NCBI GenBank assembly: GCA_037127315.1
Contig: JBBBDQ010001922.1
Span: forward strand, 1,539,001-1,603,000
Reading direction: 5' to 3'
From: Ascarosepion bandense
Taxonomy: Eukaryota; Mollusca; Cephalopoda; Sepiida; Sepiidae
DNA: 64,000 nt
Below are positions 31,640 to 41,625 of the stretch, one piece after another. The notes under the pieces were generated by a model. It worked only from the letters and a program-made list of their open reading frames with translations, was not told where the DNA came from and searched no databases. The translations under genes and the position numbers were made by a program. Each line of letters starts with the position of its first letter. Position 1 is the first letter of the stretch.

Positions 31640-31935
31640 TTAAGCATGATATGCGTTGTTTTCTTCTCTCCCACTTATTATAAGATTCTTTAAGCCCTCT
31701 ATCGTCATTCTCTGCCCTAGAAATTTCAACTGTCTCTTCTTGATATTACGAATACCTTTTTTTCTTGTTTCCAGCTTCTCTAAAACCTCGTCGTTGCTAA
31801 TATATTCGGAACATGATATCCTCAGCATCCTTCTGTATAACGACATTTCTGTTGCTTCAAGTAAATTCTTCAGCTTTGAAGAGATTGTCAAGCGTTCATC
31901 GCTATATAGGAGGATTGTGAACAGGACGATAAACT
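31640..31935 (-). mobile_element. LINE2 RT C-terminal fragment
   Basis: The minus frame 31640-31891 reads ATEMSLYRRMLRISCSEYIS, NDEVLEKLETRKKGI and KKRQLKFLGQRMTIEGLKNL in one 83-codon stretch, homologous to the LINE2 copy at 42.8-43.1 kb. The upstream Y(V/I)MSVLQYGSE segment is lost. The downstream 3' part (31500-31640) is badly eroded. Confidence 0.85.
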
Positions 31936-32349
31936 AATCTATCTATTCATATTGGAAGAAAAATATTAAATACATTTTCATAAGTTATCTGAAGACGTTA
32001 GAAGTATAGAGTTGAAGTAGACTTTAGAAGTTAATAACTCTTTAGTAACGGACATATCTGTTTATTAATGCTTTTAACATGAGCAGAGGTTTATCACTTG
32101 TTTTTTGTTTAGTATTGGATTTCTGGTTCCTTCTAAAGTCTACTTCAACTCTATACTTCTAATGTCTCCTCCCGGGTCTTTTGAACAGGAGTACAGGTTT
32201 ATTCCTTCATTCCTTTTTAGTTTTGGATTTCTGGTTCCTTCTAAAGTCTACTTCAACTCTATACTTCTAACGTCTTCAGATAACTTATGAAAATGTATTT
32301 AATATTTTTCCTGCAATATGAATAGATAGATTAGTTTATCGTCCTGTTT
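31919..32349. repeat. Inverted repeat with ~112-bp arms
   Basis: The left arm 31919-32029 (AGGACGATAAACTAATCTAT ... GAAGTAGACTTTAGAAG) is the near-perfect reverse complement of the right arm 32238-32349, spaced by about 208 bp. The spacer holds a third, sense copy of the inner arm segment (32130-32163). The arms match LINE2 3' UTR vocabulary, so this is probably an inverted duplication of a LINE2 tail next to the antisense LINE2. Confidence 0.85.
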
Positions 32350-32762
32350 ACAATCCTCTCCCGTTTTTGAACATGAGCAAAGGTTTATCCCTTAGTGCTT
32401 AGGAATGAATTTCCGCTTACTTCTAAAGTAACTTCTCGTTTGCTTTCATTAACAGTATCCCCATGGTCTTTATGTAATTATCAACTTACTAGGGTTGGGT
32501 TGATTTTAAAAAAAAACACAAGAATTAATTTATACCGTATAAAGTCATGTATCATGCGACTTTAGAAGAGCTAATTTTGAAAATAATTTTAAGGGGTCGC
32601 AAAAAAATTAAGCTTTGAAATTAGGTTTTCAAAAGTCGAATCATACACGACTATATTCGGTATCTACTGATTTATCTCATTATCTAAAGTATATAGGCTG
32701 ATTATACTTTATAACTATAAACTTAATTTCAACCTTGATTTTCATTTTATTTTTTACTACAA
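32350..32762. other. LINE2-like tail remnant and AT-rich spacer
   Basis: The first ~80 bp (GAGCAAAGGTTTATCCCTTA) resemble a LINE2 3' UTR in sense. The rest is unassigned AT-rich sequence with no open frame of note. Confidence 0.45.
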
Positions 32763-32771
32763 TGATATTCA

Positions 32772-33382
32772 ATGATATCCGTTATAGTGCCCTGGCTATC
32801 GGCTCAAAACGAGAAATCGGTAGAGCCGAGTTCGAATTCCAGTTGAATTCGTTGCAAATACTCTTGGGAAAGGTATTAATCCGTTTTTTCTTTCCAGCTA
32901 TGAGTTAGATCGCAGGGCAGATTGTGTTCTATAGTCTTGGTTAGCTACCAGTCTACCACAGAAAGTAATGGCAGCCTACTGCGGGAAAATCATCTGCCCA
33001 GCCAGTCATGTCTCTTTCGAGACATGATCGCTCAAAGCGTGTATCACATATGGCATTTAACTGACTGACTGGGTATAATAGTTAGAAACATAATTAAATC
33101 TTCTACTGGGAATAATATTGGGGATCGTTTTTCTATTGTTATGGAGTAATAAACTGATATTCCACTTATTATACTTGATATAATAATGTAATATAATCTA
33201 TCTCTTCTCCCTCCAGCTATGAGTTAAATAGCATTGCAGATTGGGTTTTATAGCCTTGACCGTCAATTCGTCTACCACAGAAGTTATAGCAACTTACTGC
33301 AAGGAAATCATTTGCCCAGCCAATCATGTCTCTTTCGAGACATGATCGCATAAGCGTGTACCCCGTACGTCACTTAACTGAC
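32772..33382 (+). mobile_element. Dimeric SINE S (SINE-linker-3' half)
   Basis: Same three-part structure as 17621-18198: SINE head and body, 3' hairpin tail, a linker with TTTTTCTATTGTTATGGAGT and AATAAACTGATATTCCAC, then a repeated 3' half ending ACGTCACTTAACTGACTGA. A 9-bp duplication (tgatattca) may flank it at 32763-32771 and 33383-33391, though part of the right copy overlaps the SINE's own CTGA end. The A-box region is mutated; the B box GAGTTCGAATTCC is intact. Confidence 0.88.
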
Positions 33383-33394
33383 TGATATTCACCC

Positions 33395-33800
33395 ACTACA
33401 AGGCCCAGGAGTCATTTGAAATAGAGGGCTACAGAGTAATAGGCAAAATTCATGCGGATATATTTGCACAATAACGGTTAACACTATACCTGAACAAGTT
33501 AAAATGTTTGTGATCGGTGAACATTCACTTGGGAGTCGGTACCACAAGGTGACTGTTCTTCTAAAGAAGCCACTCATGGAGTGGATATTATATCTCACCA
33601 ATGAAATATGAAGGGAATGATGGTAGTCCTCTAAAATGTGCTTAGCGTGGCAGGTTTTAGCCGTAGAGATTAGGAATCGTAGAATTAAGCAATGTAAACT
33701 AAACCTTCTCCATAGAAACAGCGACAAAGCAGTGAAAGACTTGTGACATTTCGTCTATGAGAAAAGGTGTTGTACAGTAAAAAATGGAGTTGCAGATTAT
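33395..33800 (-). mobile_element. LINE4 RT C-terminal fragment
   Basis: Minus-strand reading, frameshifted once near 33700: FSHRRNVTSLSLLCRCFYG, then CHAKHILEDYHHSLHISLVR, then GFFRRTVTLWYRLPSECSP. This follows the CR1/Jockey-type C-terminal pattern (RHRxxVxSLxLxYRYxxG ... LWNxLP) but is clearly different from LINE1. The 3' end abuts the dimeric SINE. A sense relative lies at 52.5 kb. Confidence 0.78.
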
Positions 33801-34105
33801 TCGTTGTATGTTTTATACTCACTGGTTGCCCTATATTTGTTAAATGTAACTGTAATGAAAATCCTACGAACAATTTTATATCTTTTTTCCTAAACCAAAA
33901 AATTAAAAAAGAAAAAATAACAAGCCATTTCTTGCTCTACTTAACAACTATTTTTTAGAAATAGCTGTCAATTTAACCTTGCTAAACTCTTCAGACTTTC
34001 CATCCTTGTGGAGTTAATATTGATGTTGGGGATGACCCCGTTTTGCACATAAGAATGGACTCGCCTGATGTGTACATACAATCCTGCCTATACAGAGAAC
34101 GGCGA
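33801..34105. other. Unassigned spacer before the 233-bp array
   Basis: No gene or repeat recognised; AT-rich to about 34000, then more balanced. Confidence 0.4.
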
Positions 34106-35037
34106 GTAGTAGTTGTAAAGCTGCTACTTTGTCACTGTCAGCCCTCTGCTTTCGGGTGGAGAGCGCTCTTTGCTTTTGAGCAGAGAGCACTAACCCAGTC
34201 GTGGTTCCGCCAAAGGGTAGAATCACGACTGGGTAGTGATAGACAGGTATTTTTGGCCGGGTCATATAGCCCGGAAATCCCAGTTATAATTGACCATGTG
34301 TCACATGTTGCCCTTACTGGGAGGGACAGCTAAATAATGTAGTAGTTGTAAAGCTGCTACTTTGTCACTGTAAGCACTCTGCCTTCGGGTGGAGAGCGCT
34401 GTTTGCTTTTGAGCAGAGAGCACTAACCCAGTCGTGGTTCCGCCAAAGGGTAGAATCACGACTGGGTAGTGATAGACAGGTATTTTTGGCCGGGTCATAT
34501 AGTCCGGAAATCCCAGTTATAATTGACCATGTGTCACATGTTGCCCTTACTGGGAGGGACAGCTAAATAATGTAGTAGTTGTAAAGCTGCTACTTTGTCA
34601 CTGTAAGCACTCTGCCTTCGGGCGGAGAGTGCTCTTTGCTTTCGAGCAGAGAGCACTAACCCAGTTGTGGTTCCGCCAAAGGGTAGAATCACGACTGGGT
34701 AGTGACAAACAGGTATTTTTGGCCGGTTCATATAGCCCGGAAATCCCAGTTATAACTGACCCTGTGTCACATGTTGCCCTTAGTGGGAGAGATAACTAAA
34801 TACTGTAGTAGTTGCAAAGCTGCTACTTTGTCACTGTCAGCTTTCTGCCTTCGGGTGGAGAGCGCTCTTTGCTTTCGAGCAGAGAGCACTAACCCAGTCG
34901 TGGTTCTGCCGAAGGGTAGAATCACGACTGGGTAACGATAGACAGCTATTTTTTGGCCGGGCTATATGGCCCGGAACACCCATTTATAACTGACCCTGTG
35001 TCACATGTTGCCCTTAGTAGGAGGGCCTACTAAATAT
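34106..35037. repeat. 233-bp tandem array, four units, with hairpins
   Basis: GTAGTAGTTG(T/C)AAAGC begins units at 34106, 34339, 34572 and 34805, exactly 233 bp apart, and a truncated fifth start lies at about 35038. Each unit holds an inverted repeat ACCCAGT(C/T)GTG / CACGACTGGGT with an ~20-nt spacer and a smaller CCGGG/CCCGG hairpin. Base composition is more GC-rich than the surroundings. Frames on both strands recur per unit (65-96 codons) but show no domain and are explained by the repeat. It may be satellite DNA or tandem repeats within an LTR. Confidence 0.93.
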
Positions 35038-35389
35038 TGTAGTCGTTGTAAAGGACAGTTGAGTAGTTGTACAGGCGCTTACTTAGTGGTCAGTAAGTTG
35101 GTGCATATTAAGTTGGAGTTGTTTGGGATATAGACTCATTACCCGGACATACTTCTTCACTACAAGACTGTATATATTGATTGTTACTAATAGTATTCCT
35201 AGTATTCCTGAATTGACCCAACCCGTGTTCCGGGTTGTATATTTTTGTTCAATATAACATACATTTTCTATCTCCATCTCTGGTTTTCTTACTTATTATT
35301 TTGTGTGGCTTTTTCAACCAGAATCCACAAAAATTTACATTCAGGCTATTGTCCTCATCTTTGTTATTATAAAAACGCATCGGTCGTTG
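35038..35389. other. Possible LTR-like 3' end
   Basis: The sequence at about 35240-35335 (TTCAATATAACATACATTTT, CTATCTCCATCTCTGGTTTT, TTATTTTGTGTGG, CCAGAATCCACAA) aligns loosely in block order with the end of the candidate LTR at 40420-40505. This hints that the 233-bp array and this segment are parts of a related long terminal repeat. No partner LTR, primer site or coding region was found. Confidence 0.3.
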
Positions 35390-35545
35390 TGGTCCTGGGT
35401 ATGACAGTAAACTGCATCCGGCAGCAAAGCATCTGATTTGGAGGTTGTGAAGAGCATGGAACCACCACTTAATTGCTGTTGTTCCCACGTTCACCCTGAC
35501 CCGGAGTAGTGGCACCTGTTAGGGCCCTAGCTATGGGTAAATAGC
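35390..35545 (-). repeat. Family M fragment
   Basis: Antisense to the family M 3' end at 37.1-37.2 kb: AACTGCATCCGGCAGCAAAG, GAGCATGGAACCACCACTTA, CACCTGTTAGGGCCCTAGCT. Confidence 0.8.
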
Positions 35546-35606
35546 TAACCCCTAAACTGAGGTAAAATTGTTATCAAAATACAAAAAATAGACTTTTATA
35601 GAAATA

Positions 35607-35945
35607 CTAGCAGTATAACCCGGCGTTGGTCGGGTGTAATGAAAGCTTTAAAACTAATCCATGGTTCTGGAACTCAGACTCAGCGTAAAGAATATTTGTG
35701 TGAAGTTTGGTGAGAATCGGATAAAAATTGTGGATTTGTATAAAGGACATACAGACAGATAAACAGACACACACACAAACATCTTGCCTTATATATATAT
35801 ATATTATCGATTTTCTGCACTATTGTACGAACTGCAACCTTGAAACTTCTGAATATCGTTTCTTATGTCTTTGTCTATGAGCGTATCAAATTTGATTAAA
35901 TTCGGACCATTCCTTCTATAACCCGATTTTTTCGATTTTCGATAA
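35607..35945 (-). mobile_element. Helitron-like non-autonomous element, 5' part truncated
   Basis: Antisense. The 3' terminus on the minus strand is CTAG followed by T (35607-35610 on plus), preceded by a hairpin CCCGACCAACGCCGGG with four G-C pairs. Inward lie the CTTTCATTACACCC block, a (GT) tract, AAGGCAAGATG and an (AT)n. Then comes the GATAATCG module also present at 11.7 and 45.9 kb. Similarity stops near 35945. Confidence 0.8.
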
Positions 35946-36009
35946 GCGAAGGACAAATTTGTCTCTATAGCGGACCAAATCTGAATGTTCAATGGAGTAC
36001 AATACTGCC

Positions 36010-36365
36010 TAGAGAAGAAATTATAATTTAGGTTACTGACTGGGAGAGAATATGTAAGAAAAGAAAAAAAAACATTATTAAGGGGAGAGAACAATAAAAT
36101 AGAGAGGAATTCAAAAGAGAGAAAAATAAAAAATGGCATTGTATTTAAATTTTTGAAAATCAGAATTGGCTGTAAGGTAAGAATCCGAAAGAGAGTAAAA
36201 TTCCAGAGAAGAAACAGTTAGCATAGAAATTACGGTTTCATCAAACTCTTCCATGTTTAAGATTGTGAAACCTTGTCACCAAACTAGAATTGCGCATCAA
36301 TTGTTCAAGCCTAGCTTACGAAAAGGAAAGCTCATCAGAACAATTAACGTGAAACTATTTCGAGA
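36010..36365 (-). mobile_element. LINE1-C 3' fragment
   Basis: Antisense and diverged: AATGGCATTGTATTTAAATT, AGTTAGCATAGAAATTACGG, TTGTGAAACCTTGTCACC and AAAGCTCATCAGAACAATTA in the same order as at 44.0-44.3 kb. Confidence 0.65.
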
Positions 36366-36519
36366 ACAATCGCAGAAAATATGGCCGTAGGAAAGTGATT
36401 AATCAAGTAATTTTTTCTACATATTGTTTTGATTTTTTTTCTAATTTGATTGATGCATAAGAATTCTATTTTGTCTGATTTAAAAAGGAGCGTGACAGCT
36501 TTGGCTGTATTTTCAAGAC

Positions 36520-37225
36520 TACGCTGAGTTTGAGTTTGAGTTTTGCTTAACAGCATATCAACACATCTGTGGGTTATTTAATGCTAAAAAGGTGGGGTTT
36601 TAAGGTATCATTTTTATGTTCGGTTATAGGACTTTAGTGATATTTTGTACGACAAATGATCACTGATTGCTCTTTTAGGAAGACCGAGATTGAGTTTGAG
36701 TTTTGCTTAACGGCATATCAACACCTCTGTGGGTTATTTAATGCCAAAAAGGTGGGGTTTTAAGGTATTTTTAAAAATGTTTGGTTATAGTGAGAAGGTT
36801 GATTGATTCAGATTAAATGAAATTTTTTTGTTTTTATATAATTTTTTTTTTAGAAAACTGAAAATGTCTTCTAGTTTTGTATTCAAAAATGTTTTGCTCA
36901 GAATAATTTTTTCCTTCAAAAATGTGTTATGGTAATAATGTTTTCTTTAAAAATGTATTGTTGGTAATATTTTTCCTTTAAAAAATGTGTATTTTTCTAT
37001 GAGAATCTATTTTTATGTATATATTTCTATGAAAGTGTATTTTTATACTTTCATAGTATTTTAAGCCTAGTCTGGGGCTATTTACTTATAGTTAGGACCC
37101 TAACAGGTACTACCACTCCTGGTCAGAGTGGACCTGAGAACAACAACAATTAAGAGCTGGTTCCATGCTCCTCACACTCTCCCAATCAGACGCCTTACTG
37201 CCGGATGCAGCTGACTACGTTGAAA
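36520..37225 (+). repeat. Family M interspersed repeat
   Basis: Characteristic blocks: GCATATCAACACCTCTGTGG and TTATTTAATGCCAAAAAGGT (this pair duplicated at 36545-36610 and 36705-36775), TTTTCCTTCAAAAATG repeats, TATATTTCTATGAAAGTG, a CTGGGGCTATTTACT block, ACCCTAACAGGTACTACCAC and TCCATGCTCCTCACAC. Further copies lie at 8.1, 35.4 and 61.2-62.4 kb. It is non-coding and its class is unknown. The composite 5S SINE tails share the GCATATCAACC...TTATTTAATGCCAA-like block. Confidence 0.8.
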
Positions 37226-37626
37226 CATGCATTTAAAATGTAGAAATTAAAGTGTCTTCCTTTGTTAATCTGAATTTTGTAATTAGAAAAAAATAAGTAA
37301 AATTTTGGTAAATAATGAATGATTTTTTTTATCCAAGTAATATACACCATTCAAACACAAACCAAAATATTTTCCCAGTTCATAAAGAACAATAATTTAA
37401 CTGCACAATTTAACAAAAGTTCATAAAGAACAATATTTTAACTGCACAATTTAACAAAAGTGATTTGCGATGTTGCTTGTAGGAGATTATTCACTGAAAT
37501 ATGCTAAATCATCTGAGATTTATAGCTAAACATAACAATTAATAATTAAAAGACCTAAAATATCGTAGGAAAATTGAAAAATATAATTTTAATAACGTTC
37601 AATATGGTAGTAGCTTGGATGTGTCA
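37226..37626. other. Unassigned AT-rich spacer with a 45-bp duplication
   Basis: A ~45-bp unit containing TTCATAAAGAACAAT and ACTGCACAATTTAACAAAAG occurs twice in tandem at about 37378-37461. Nothing else recognised. Confidence 0.5.
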
Positions 37627-37930
37627 GTCAGTTAAGTGCCATACGTGATACACGCTTGGGCGATCATGTCTCTTTCGAGAGATGACTGACTGGGCAGAAT
37701 ATTATCCCGCAGTAGGTTGCCATTGCTTTCTGCGGTAGACTGGTTGCCAACCAAGGCTATAGAACCCAATTTGTTCTGCTATTTAACCCATAAGTGGAGG
37801 GAAAAGACGGATTAATACCTTTCCCAAAGGTATTTGCGAGTAAGTGAATACAATGGATTCAACTGGAATTCGAACTCGGCTCCCTGGTTTCTCATTCCGA
37901 GCCGCTATCCACTGTACCACAACGCACACT
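37627..37930 (-). mobile_element. tRNA-derived SINE S, full length
   Basis: Antisense, well preserved from the tRNA head (CACTGTACCACAACGCACAC on plus) to the 3' tail (CAGTTAAGTGCCATACGTG). A 7-bp direct repeat, gatgtgt, lies at both borders. The 3' hairpin loop reads TTTC on plus where antisense copies normally read GAAA, so the loop is inverted. Confidence 0.9.
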
Positions 37931-38234
37931 AGATGTGTAGCTTCCTCTAAATTTTCAGTTATCACGATTTCTTCGACACCGAGAAGTTATAGCCTAAAGT
38001 AAATTTCAAGCAGTCTGTGAACGACCGAATCTAGGATGGACACTCCCATAGAGGCTGAAATATCTGATGTTCTTTCAGATTTAATAACCGGTTGCTACAT
38101 ATGTCTCCCTTAGGTTGAAGTAAGATCTGATATTATTTCTGTGTAGATCGAGAAGGAATCAGCGACAGACTATCGGCAAAGTTTGCTCAGGAGTTTAAAA
38201 AATCCGTCCTGTAAAAAAGGTAGTTCATCACATT

Positions 38235-38369
38235 AAGTTTTTTTTAAATTATTTCACCCCAAATTCAGTCCCATAAACACACACTTCTGCCGGTGAGTTG
38301 AAAAAAATAATAGTTTTTAACTTTTGGTCAGAGAATTCTGGGACATGTGGCCTGACCTAAACGCTAGCC

Positions 38370-38429
<60 letters not shown>

Positions 38430-38670
38430 ACGAAAGAATGAAAGGGTGACTGAGACTAGGGAAAAATAAAGACAAAGGATCCAACACTTAAAGGAATTTC
38501 TGCTAAGAAACCAAGCCAATCCTTCAATTAAAGTTTTAAGTTAAGCAATAATTAGGCAGACAACGAACAAAAATTTCTTACTTCAAACAATATTCATGTT
38601 AGTTGAATCCAGCCCCATAAACACACACTTCTGCCGGTGAGTCGAAAAAAAATAATAGTTTTTAACTTTT
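38235..38670. repeat. Duplicated 60-bp block around a (GA)n tract
   Basis: CCCATAAACACACACTTCTG and GCCGGTGAGT...AATAATAGTTTTTAACTTTT occur at 38271-38331 and 38613-38668. Between them lies a perfect (AG)n run at about 38373-38425. A LINE-like terminus (AATTATTTCACCCC) precedes the first copy, and a LINE1 3' UTR starts right after the second. Confidence 0.85.
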
Positions 38671-39400
38671 GTGGGTTACATAGGGGAAGGTGCGAAAGAG
38701 CGATTAGATAAAGGAAATGTCAGAAGGAGGGTGATAGACGAGTAAGGAGGTACATAAGAAGAGTGTTTGAGAGAATGTGTGCGACTTAGTGAGTTAGGAG
38801 GTGTCTATTGACTTTACATTTAAACTGTCGGAGAAGCAAGTATGTGGAAGGGAATTCCACAGGCAGGAAGTGCGAGAAAAGAAGCTGTTGGAGTAGAAAT
38901 TGTGGTTACATTTTATCGGTTTCACTGTAAAAGGGTGGGACCTAGTTGCTAATATAGTATCTCGTGCAAATTCGTACCTAGGGGGCACCAGTGATCTAAG
39001 TTCATCGGAGCAGAAGCCGTAAAAGTATTTATAGAAGAGGTACAGGGAAGTAACGTCACGCCGGTGAGAGAGTGACTGCAGGCGGTCTGCCAAGTCGGTA
39101 TCGATCACATTACAGATTCTCCCTTGTATTTTGTCAAGAATCCGGAGGAGAATAGCAGGGGCACCCGACCAGATGTGGCAGCAGTATTCAATACACGGGG
39201 GGATGGCAGATTTATATATGTGCAGGATAGCTTCAGACGAAAAAAACTTCCGGGCCCTTCACAGAGAACCGATTTTCATAGCAGCGGGTTTAGCAATGGA
39301 TTCGATATAGTCATTCCACTTGAGGTCCTCTGAGAGTGTGAGGCCAAGTGTTTTACTCTCTGAGGTGATTGTCCGGCATTTACTGACATAAGGCAGTCCA
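38671..39400 (-). mobile_element. LINE1-A 3' fragment with long coding part
   Basis: Antisense. The minus frame 38794-39108 encodes MIDTDLADRLQSLSHRRDVT, SLYLFYKYFYGFCSDELRSL, then FSRTSCLWNSLPHTCFSDSL. Upstream coding continues, frameshifted, to 39400 and includes the CIEYCCHIW equivalent near 39170. The 3' UTR begins near 38680. Typical CR1/Jockey-type C-terminus; the catalytic motif is absent. Confidence 0.88.
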
Positions 39401-39469
39401 TTGTCCCATATGTTTGTGTGCGATTCGCTATTTACAAGTATTTATACGCGGGCTTTGGGTAAAGTAAAT

Positions 39470-39735
39470 TACAGTTCGAATTCCAGTTGAATTTCTTGCA
39501 TTCATTCGCGCGCACATACTTTTGGGAAATGTATGAATTCATCTCTTACCCGCCAGATATAGATTAAATAGTAAAACAGATTAGGTTCTATCGCTTTGGT
39601 TGGTAACCAGTCTACAGTAGAAAGAAATAGCAACCTACACAGGAAAACCTTTTGCCTAGTTATTCATGGATCGAAAGAGACATGCTCGTACAAACGTGTA
39701 TCATGTATGGCGCGTAACTGACTGGCTGAATTAAC
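39470..39735 (+). mobile_element. SINE S, 5' truncated in the tRNA head
   Basis: Starts at the B box (CAGTTCGAATTCCAG) and runs to GCGTAACTGACTGGCTGA. The A box is missing. The hairpin region reads GATCGAAAGAGACATG, with the loop orientation opposite to other sense copies. Confidence 0.85.
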
Positions 39736-39754
39736 AGTTATAAGTTAATAGTTA

Positions 39755-40124
39755 CTAGCAAAACCCGTGGAATTTCCACGGAAGGATAATTATGATTTCC
39801 TGGAAAAAAATTACTTTGTCATACTACAAATGATGGTAACGTCATCAAACATAAAGGTATTGGATAATAAAATAACGATAACACAGAGTGTAATTTTATT
39901 AAAATCCTGTGTCCATTGTTAACAGAAAAAAACCAATTGATTTATGGCCAAGGGTGTAGAGGTCAGAAATTTCGTTATTAGGTCGCGGGATACGATAACA
40001 AACTTACCTATATCATAAAAACCCGAAAAACTTTGAAATACGTAATATAATACGATTTATAGGTGTTATGATCAATTCTGGCATTTTCCATCGACATGTT
40101 CATGAGTAAGACAAATATTTATGT
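39755..40124 (-). mobile_element. Helitron-like 3' terminus, second family
   Basis: On the minus strand a perfect 8-bp-stem palindrome CCGTGGAA-A-TTCCACGG (39765-39781 on plus) is followed by GTTTTG and CTAG then T, the canonical Helitron end. The element would extend rightward on plus; its 5' end is not located and no protein is seen before 40124. The hairpin differs from the CCCG/CGGG family elsewhere, so this would be a separate Helitron lineage. Confidence 0.6.
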
Positions 40125-40505
40125 TGTAAGGGCTCCCCCTTTTTTTCCAGGATAATAGACTCGTTTAGAGTACACATATATATGGAGATACTGTTTGATC
40201 CGAGAGACACCGTCAGATACCAAAAAATACCGAAAGATACCAAGGTTTCACGGAGAATACAACGACAGTAGTTCATAGTAGCTCAGAGCTCCACTCAACG
40301 AGAATAGTATTACACAGCATCCGTCAGCTTGAACATATTAAACCTACTACGGCTTCACTTCAGAGACTTGTATATATACTTTCTACTTACCGTCTTGCCT
40401 GCGTTCAAGTTTATATCTTTACGTTTAATATACTTATTTTTCTATCTCAAATTCTGATTGTTGTTCCTTTATTTTGTGCGGTTCCCATTCCCGGGATCCA
40501 CAACA
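40125..40505 (+). mobile_element. Candidate LTR, 381 bp
   Basis: Begins TGTAAGGGCTCCCCC and ends GGATCCACAACA, with the TG...CA borders of retroviral-type LTRs. A U5-like end has TTTATTTTGTGCGG. The downstream sequence TTTTATTTAGCAGGAAGCAG could be a primer-binding region. No second LTR and no gag or pol were recognised. The end resembles 35240-35335. Confidence 0.45.
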
Positions 40506-41354
40506 TTTTATTTAGCAGGAAGCAGCTAACGATCTGGGGTGTTGCGTTCACATCGGCGCATATGGATCAGCTGCAAGAACTTCATGTAAGGCGCCCATGT
40601 TCGTTAACAACAGAAGAGCTGTTGACTTTTTTTTTATTAAAGATGGTAGATGGAACCCACCTCATGATATATCTGTTAAATTTGATCTTCTAAAATGGCT
40701 GATGGTGGGCAATGAAATCGTACACGAAATATTCTGATATCGTTGGGTACAAGTGTCATCCAACTGCAAATCATCGTCACCCTAAAGTCACCATTACTGA
40801 CCAAAGAGTGGAACTAAAGATATGGCTGGCAGGTATTTCACCGCTGCCAACGCATCGCTCCAACTTGGTAACTTTAGATGATCATCTGCACCCTTGCATC
40901 ACTTCCGCCGCAATCATGAGGGTATCTATGCGACCCTGAAGCATTTTTCACGTAGGCGTTACGTGACGAGCTGGTAACACGAACGTTGTTTTATTTATAT
41001 CGAAATGAATATGCTCTGATGCGCTAAGGAGCTTTAGCCAGTAATGTAATAGTTATCAGTTTGGAAAGGAGAACTGATGTCAGCCTAGATTGTCGCGTTT
41101 ATTGTGTGGAAAATATCTCCTCCTACTTACATGTTAAACCAAAATATGAACTAGACTTGAGTGGAAGTAAGTCAATAAGAAACAGTCCCCGGAATTCACA
41201 GTACTCTTTTGCATTTTATATTTTAGACGAGGATTAATTCATTTAAGTTTAATTTAAAGCCGAAACTGATTTTGAATTGCAAGAACAATTATTTTATTTT
41301 TGCAAGTAGATATTGTATTCATATATTTTTTTCAGAATAGAAATTTCTTTTCAG
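40506..41354. other. Unassigned region after the candidate LTR
   Basis: Moderately balanced composition to about 40930. The 75-codon plus frame at 40712-40939 shows no recognisable domain. It could be eroded gag-like sequence of an LTR element, but nothing in it proves that. Confidence 0.35.
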
Positions 41355-41490
41355 GTATTAAGTCCTAGCATTTAACCCATAGCTAGGGGGAGATGGATTC
41401 ATATATTTCCCAAGTGTATCTATCCGTAGTGAATGTAAGCTAAATCGAATTCAAATTCTTCTCCCCCATTCATTAAACCGCCATAATATT
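41355..41490 (-). mobile_element. SINE S fragment, highly diverged
   Basis: Antisense. ATTTAACCCATAGCTAGGGG, GGATTCATATATTTCCCAAG and the remains of the B box (TCGAATTCAAATTC) match the SINE body and head. The 3' half is absent. Confidence 0.7.
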
Positions 41491-41509
41491 TTAGACGACG
41501 AAGTATCAT

Positions 41510-41625
41510 CTACTTTATTTGAAGTATGTTTCCCATGTTATTTGGATAATAATAATATATGATTAACATTTCGACCAAATACACACTGACCATCATCAGG
41601 TGTGTATTATTTTTGACTGAAAGAA
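41510..41625 (-). repeat. Penelope-like terminal motif
   Basis: On the minus strand: CACACCTGATGATGGTCAG ... TTTGGTCGAAATGTTAATCA. The same arrangement (CACCTGAAGATGGTCAG ... TTGGTCGAAACTTTG) occurs antisense at about 43735-43795, which shows a dispersed family. Such CTGA(T/A)GA...GAAA signatures are common at Penelope-like element ends. No reverse transcriptase is nearby. Confidence 0.45.

Noticed and set aside
34106..35037. CRISPR array
   Set aside because: Units are full-length 233-bp tandem repeats without variable spacers, in animal DNA.
41510..41625. Hammerhead ribozyme at the CTGATGA...GAAA motif
   Set aside because: The bases between CTGATGA and GAAA form a direct repeat (GGTC ... 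GGTC) and do not pair as stem II; the related 43.74 kb copy fails in the same way.
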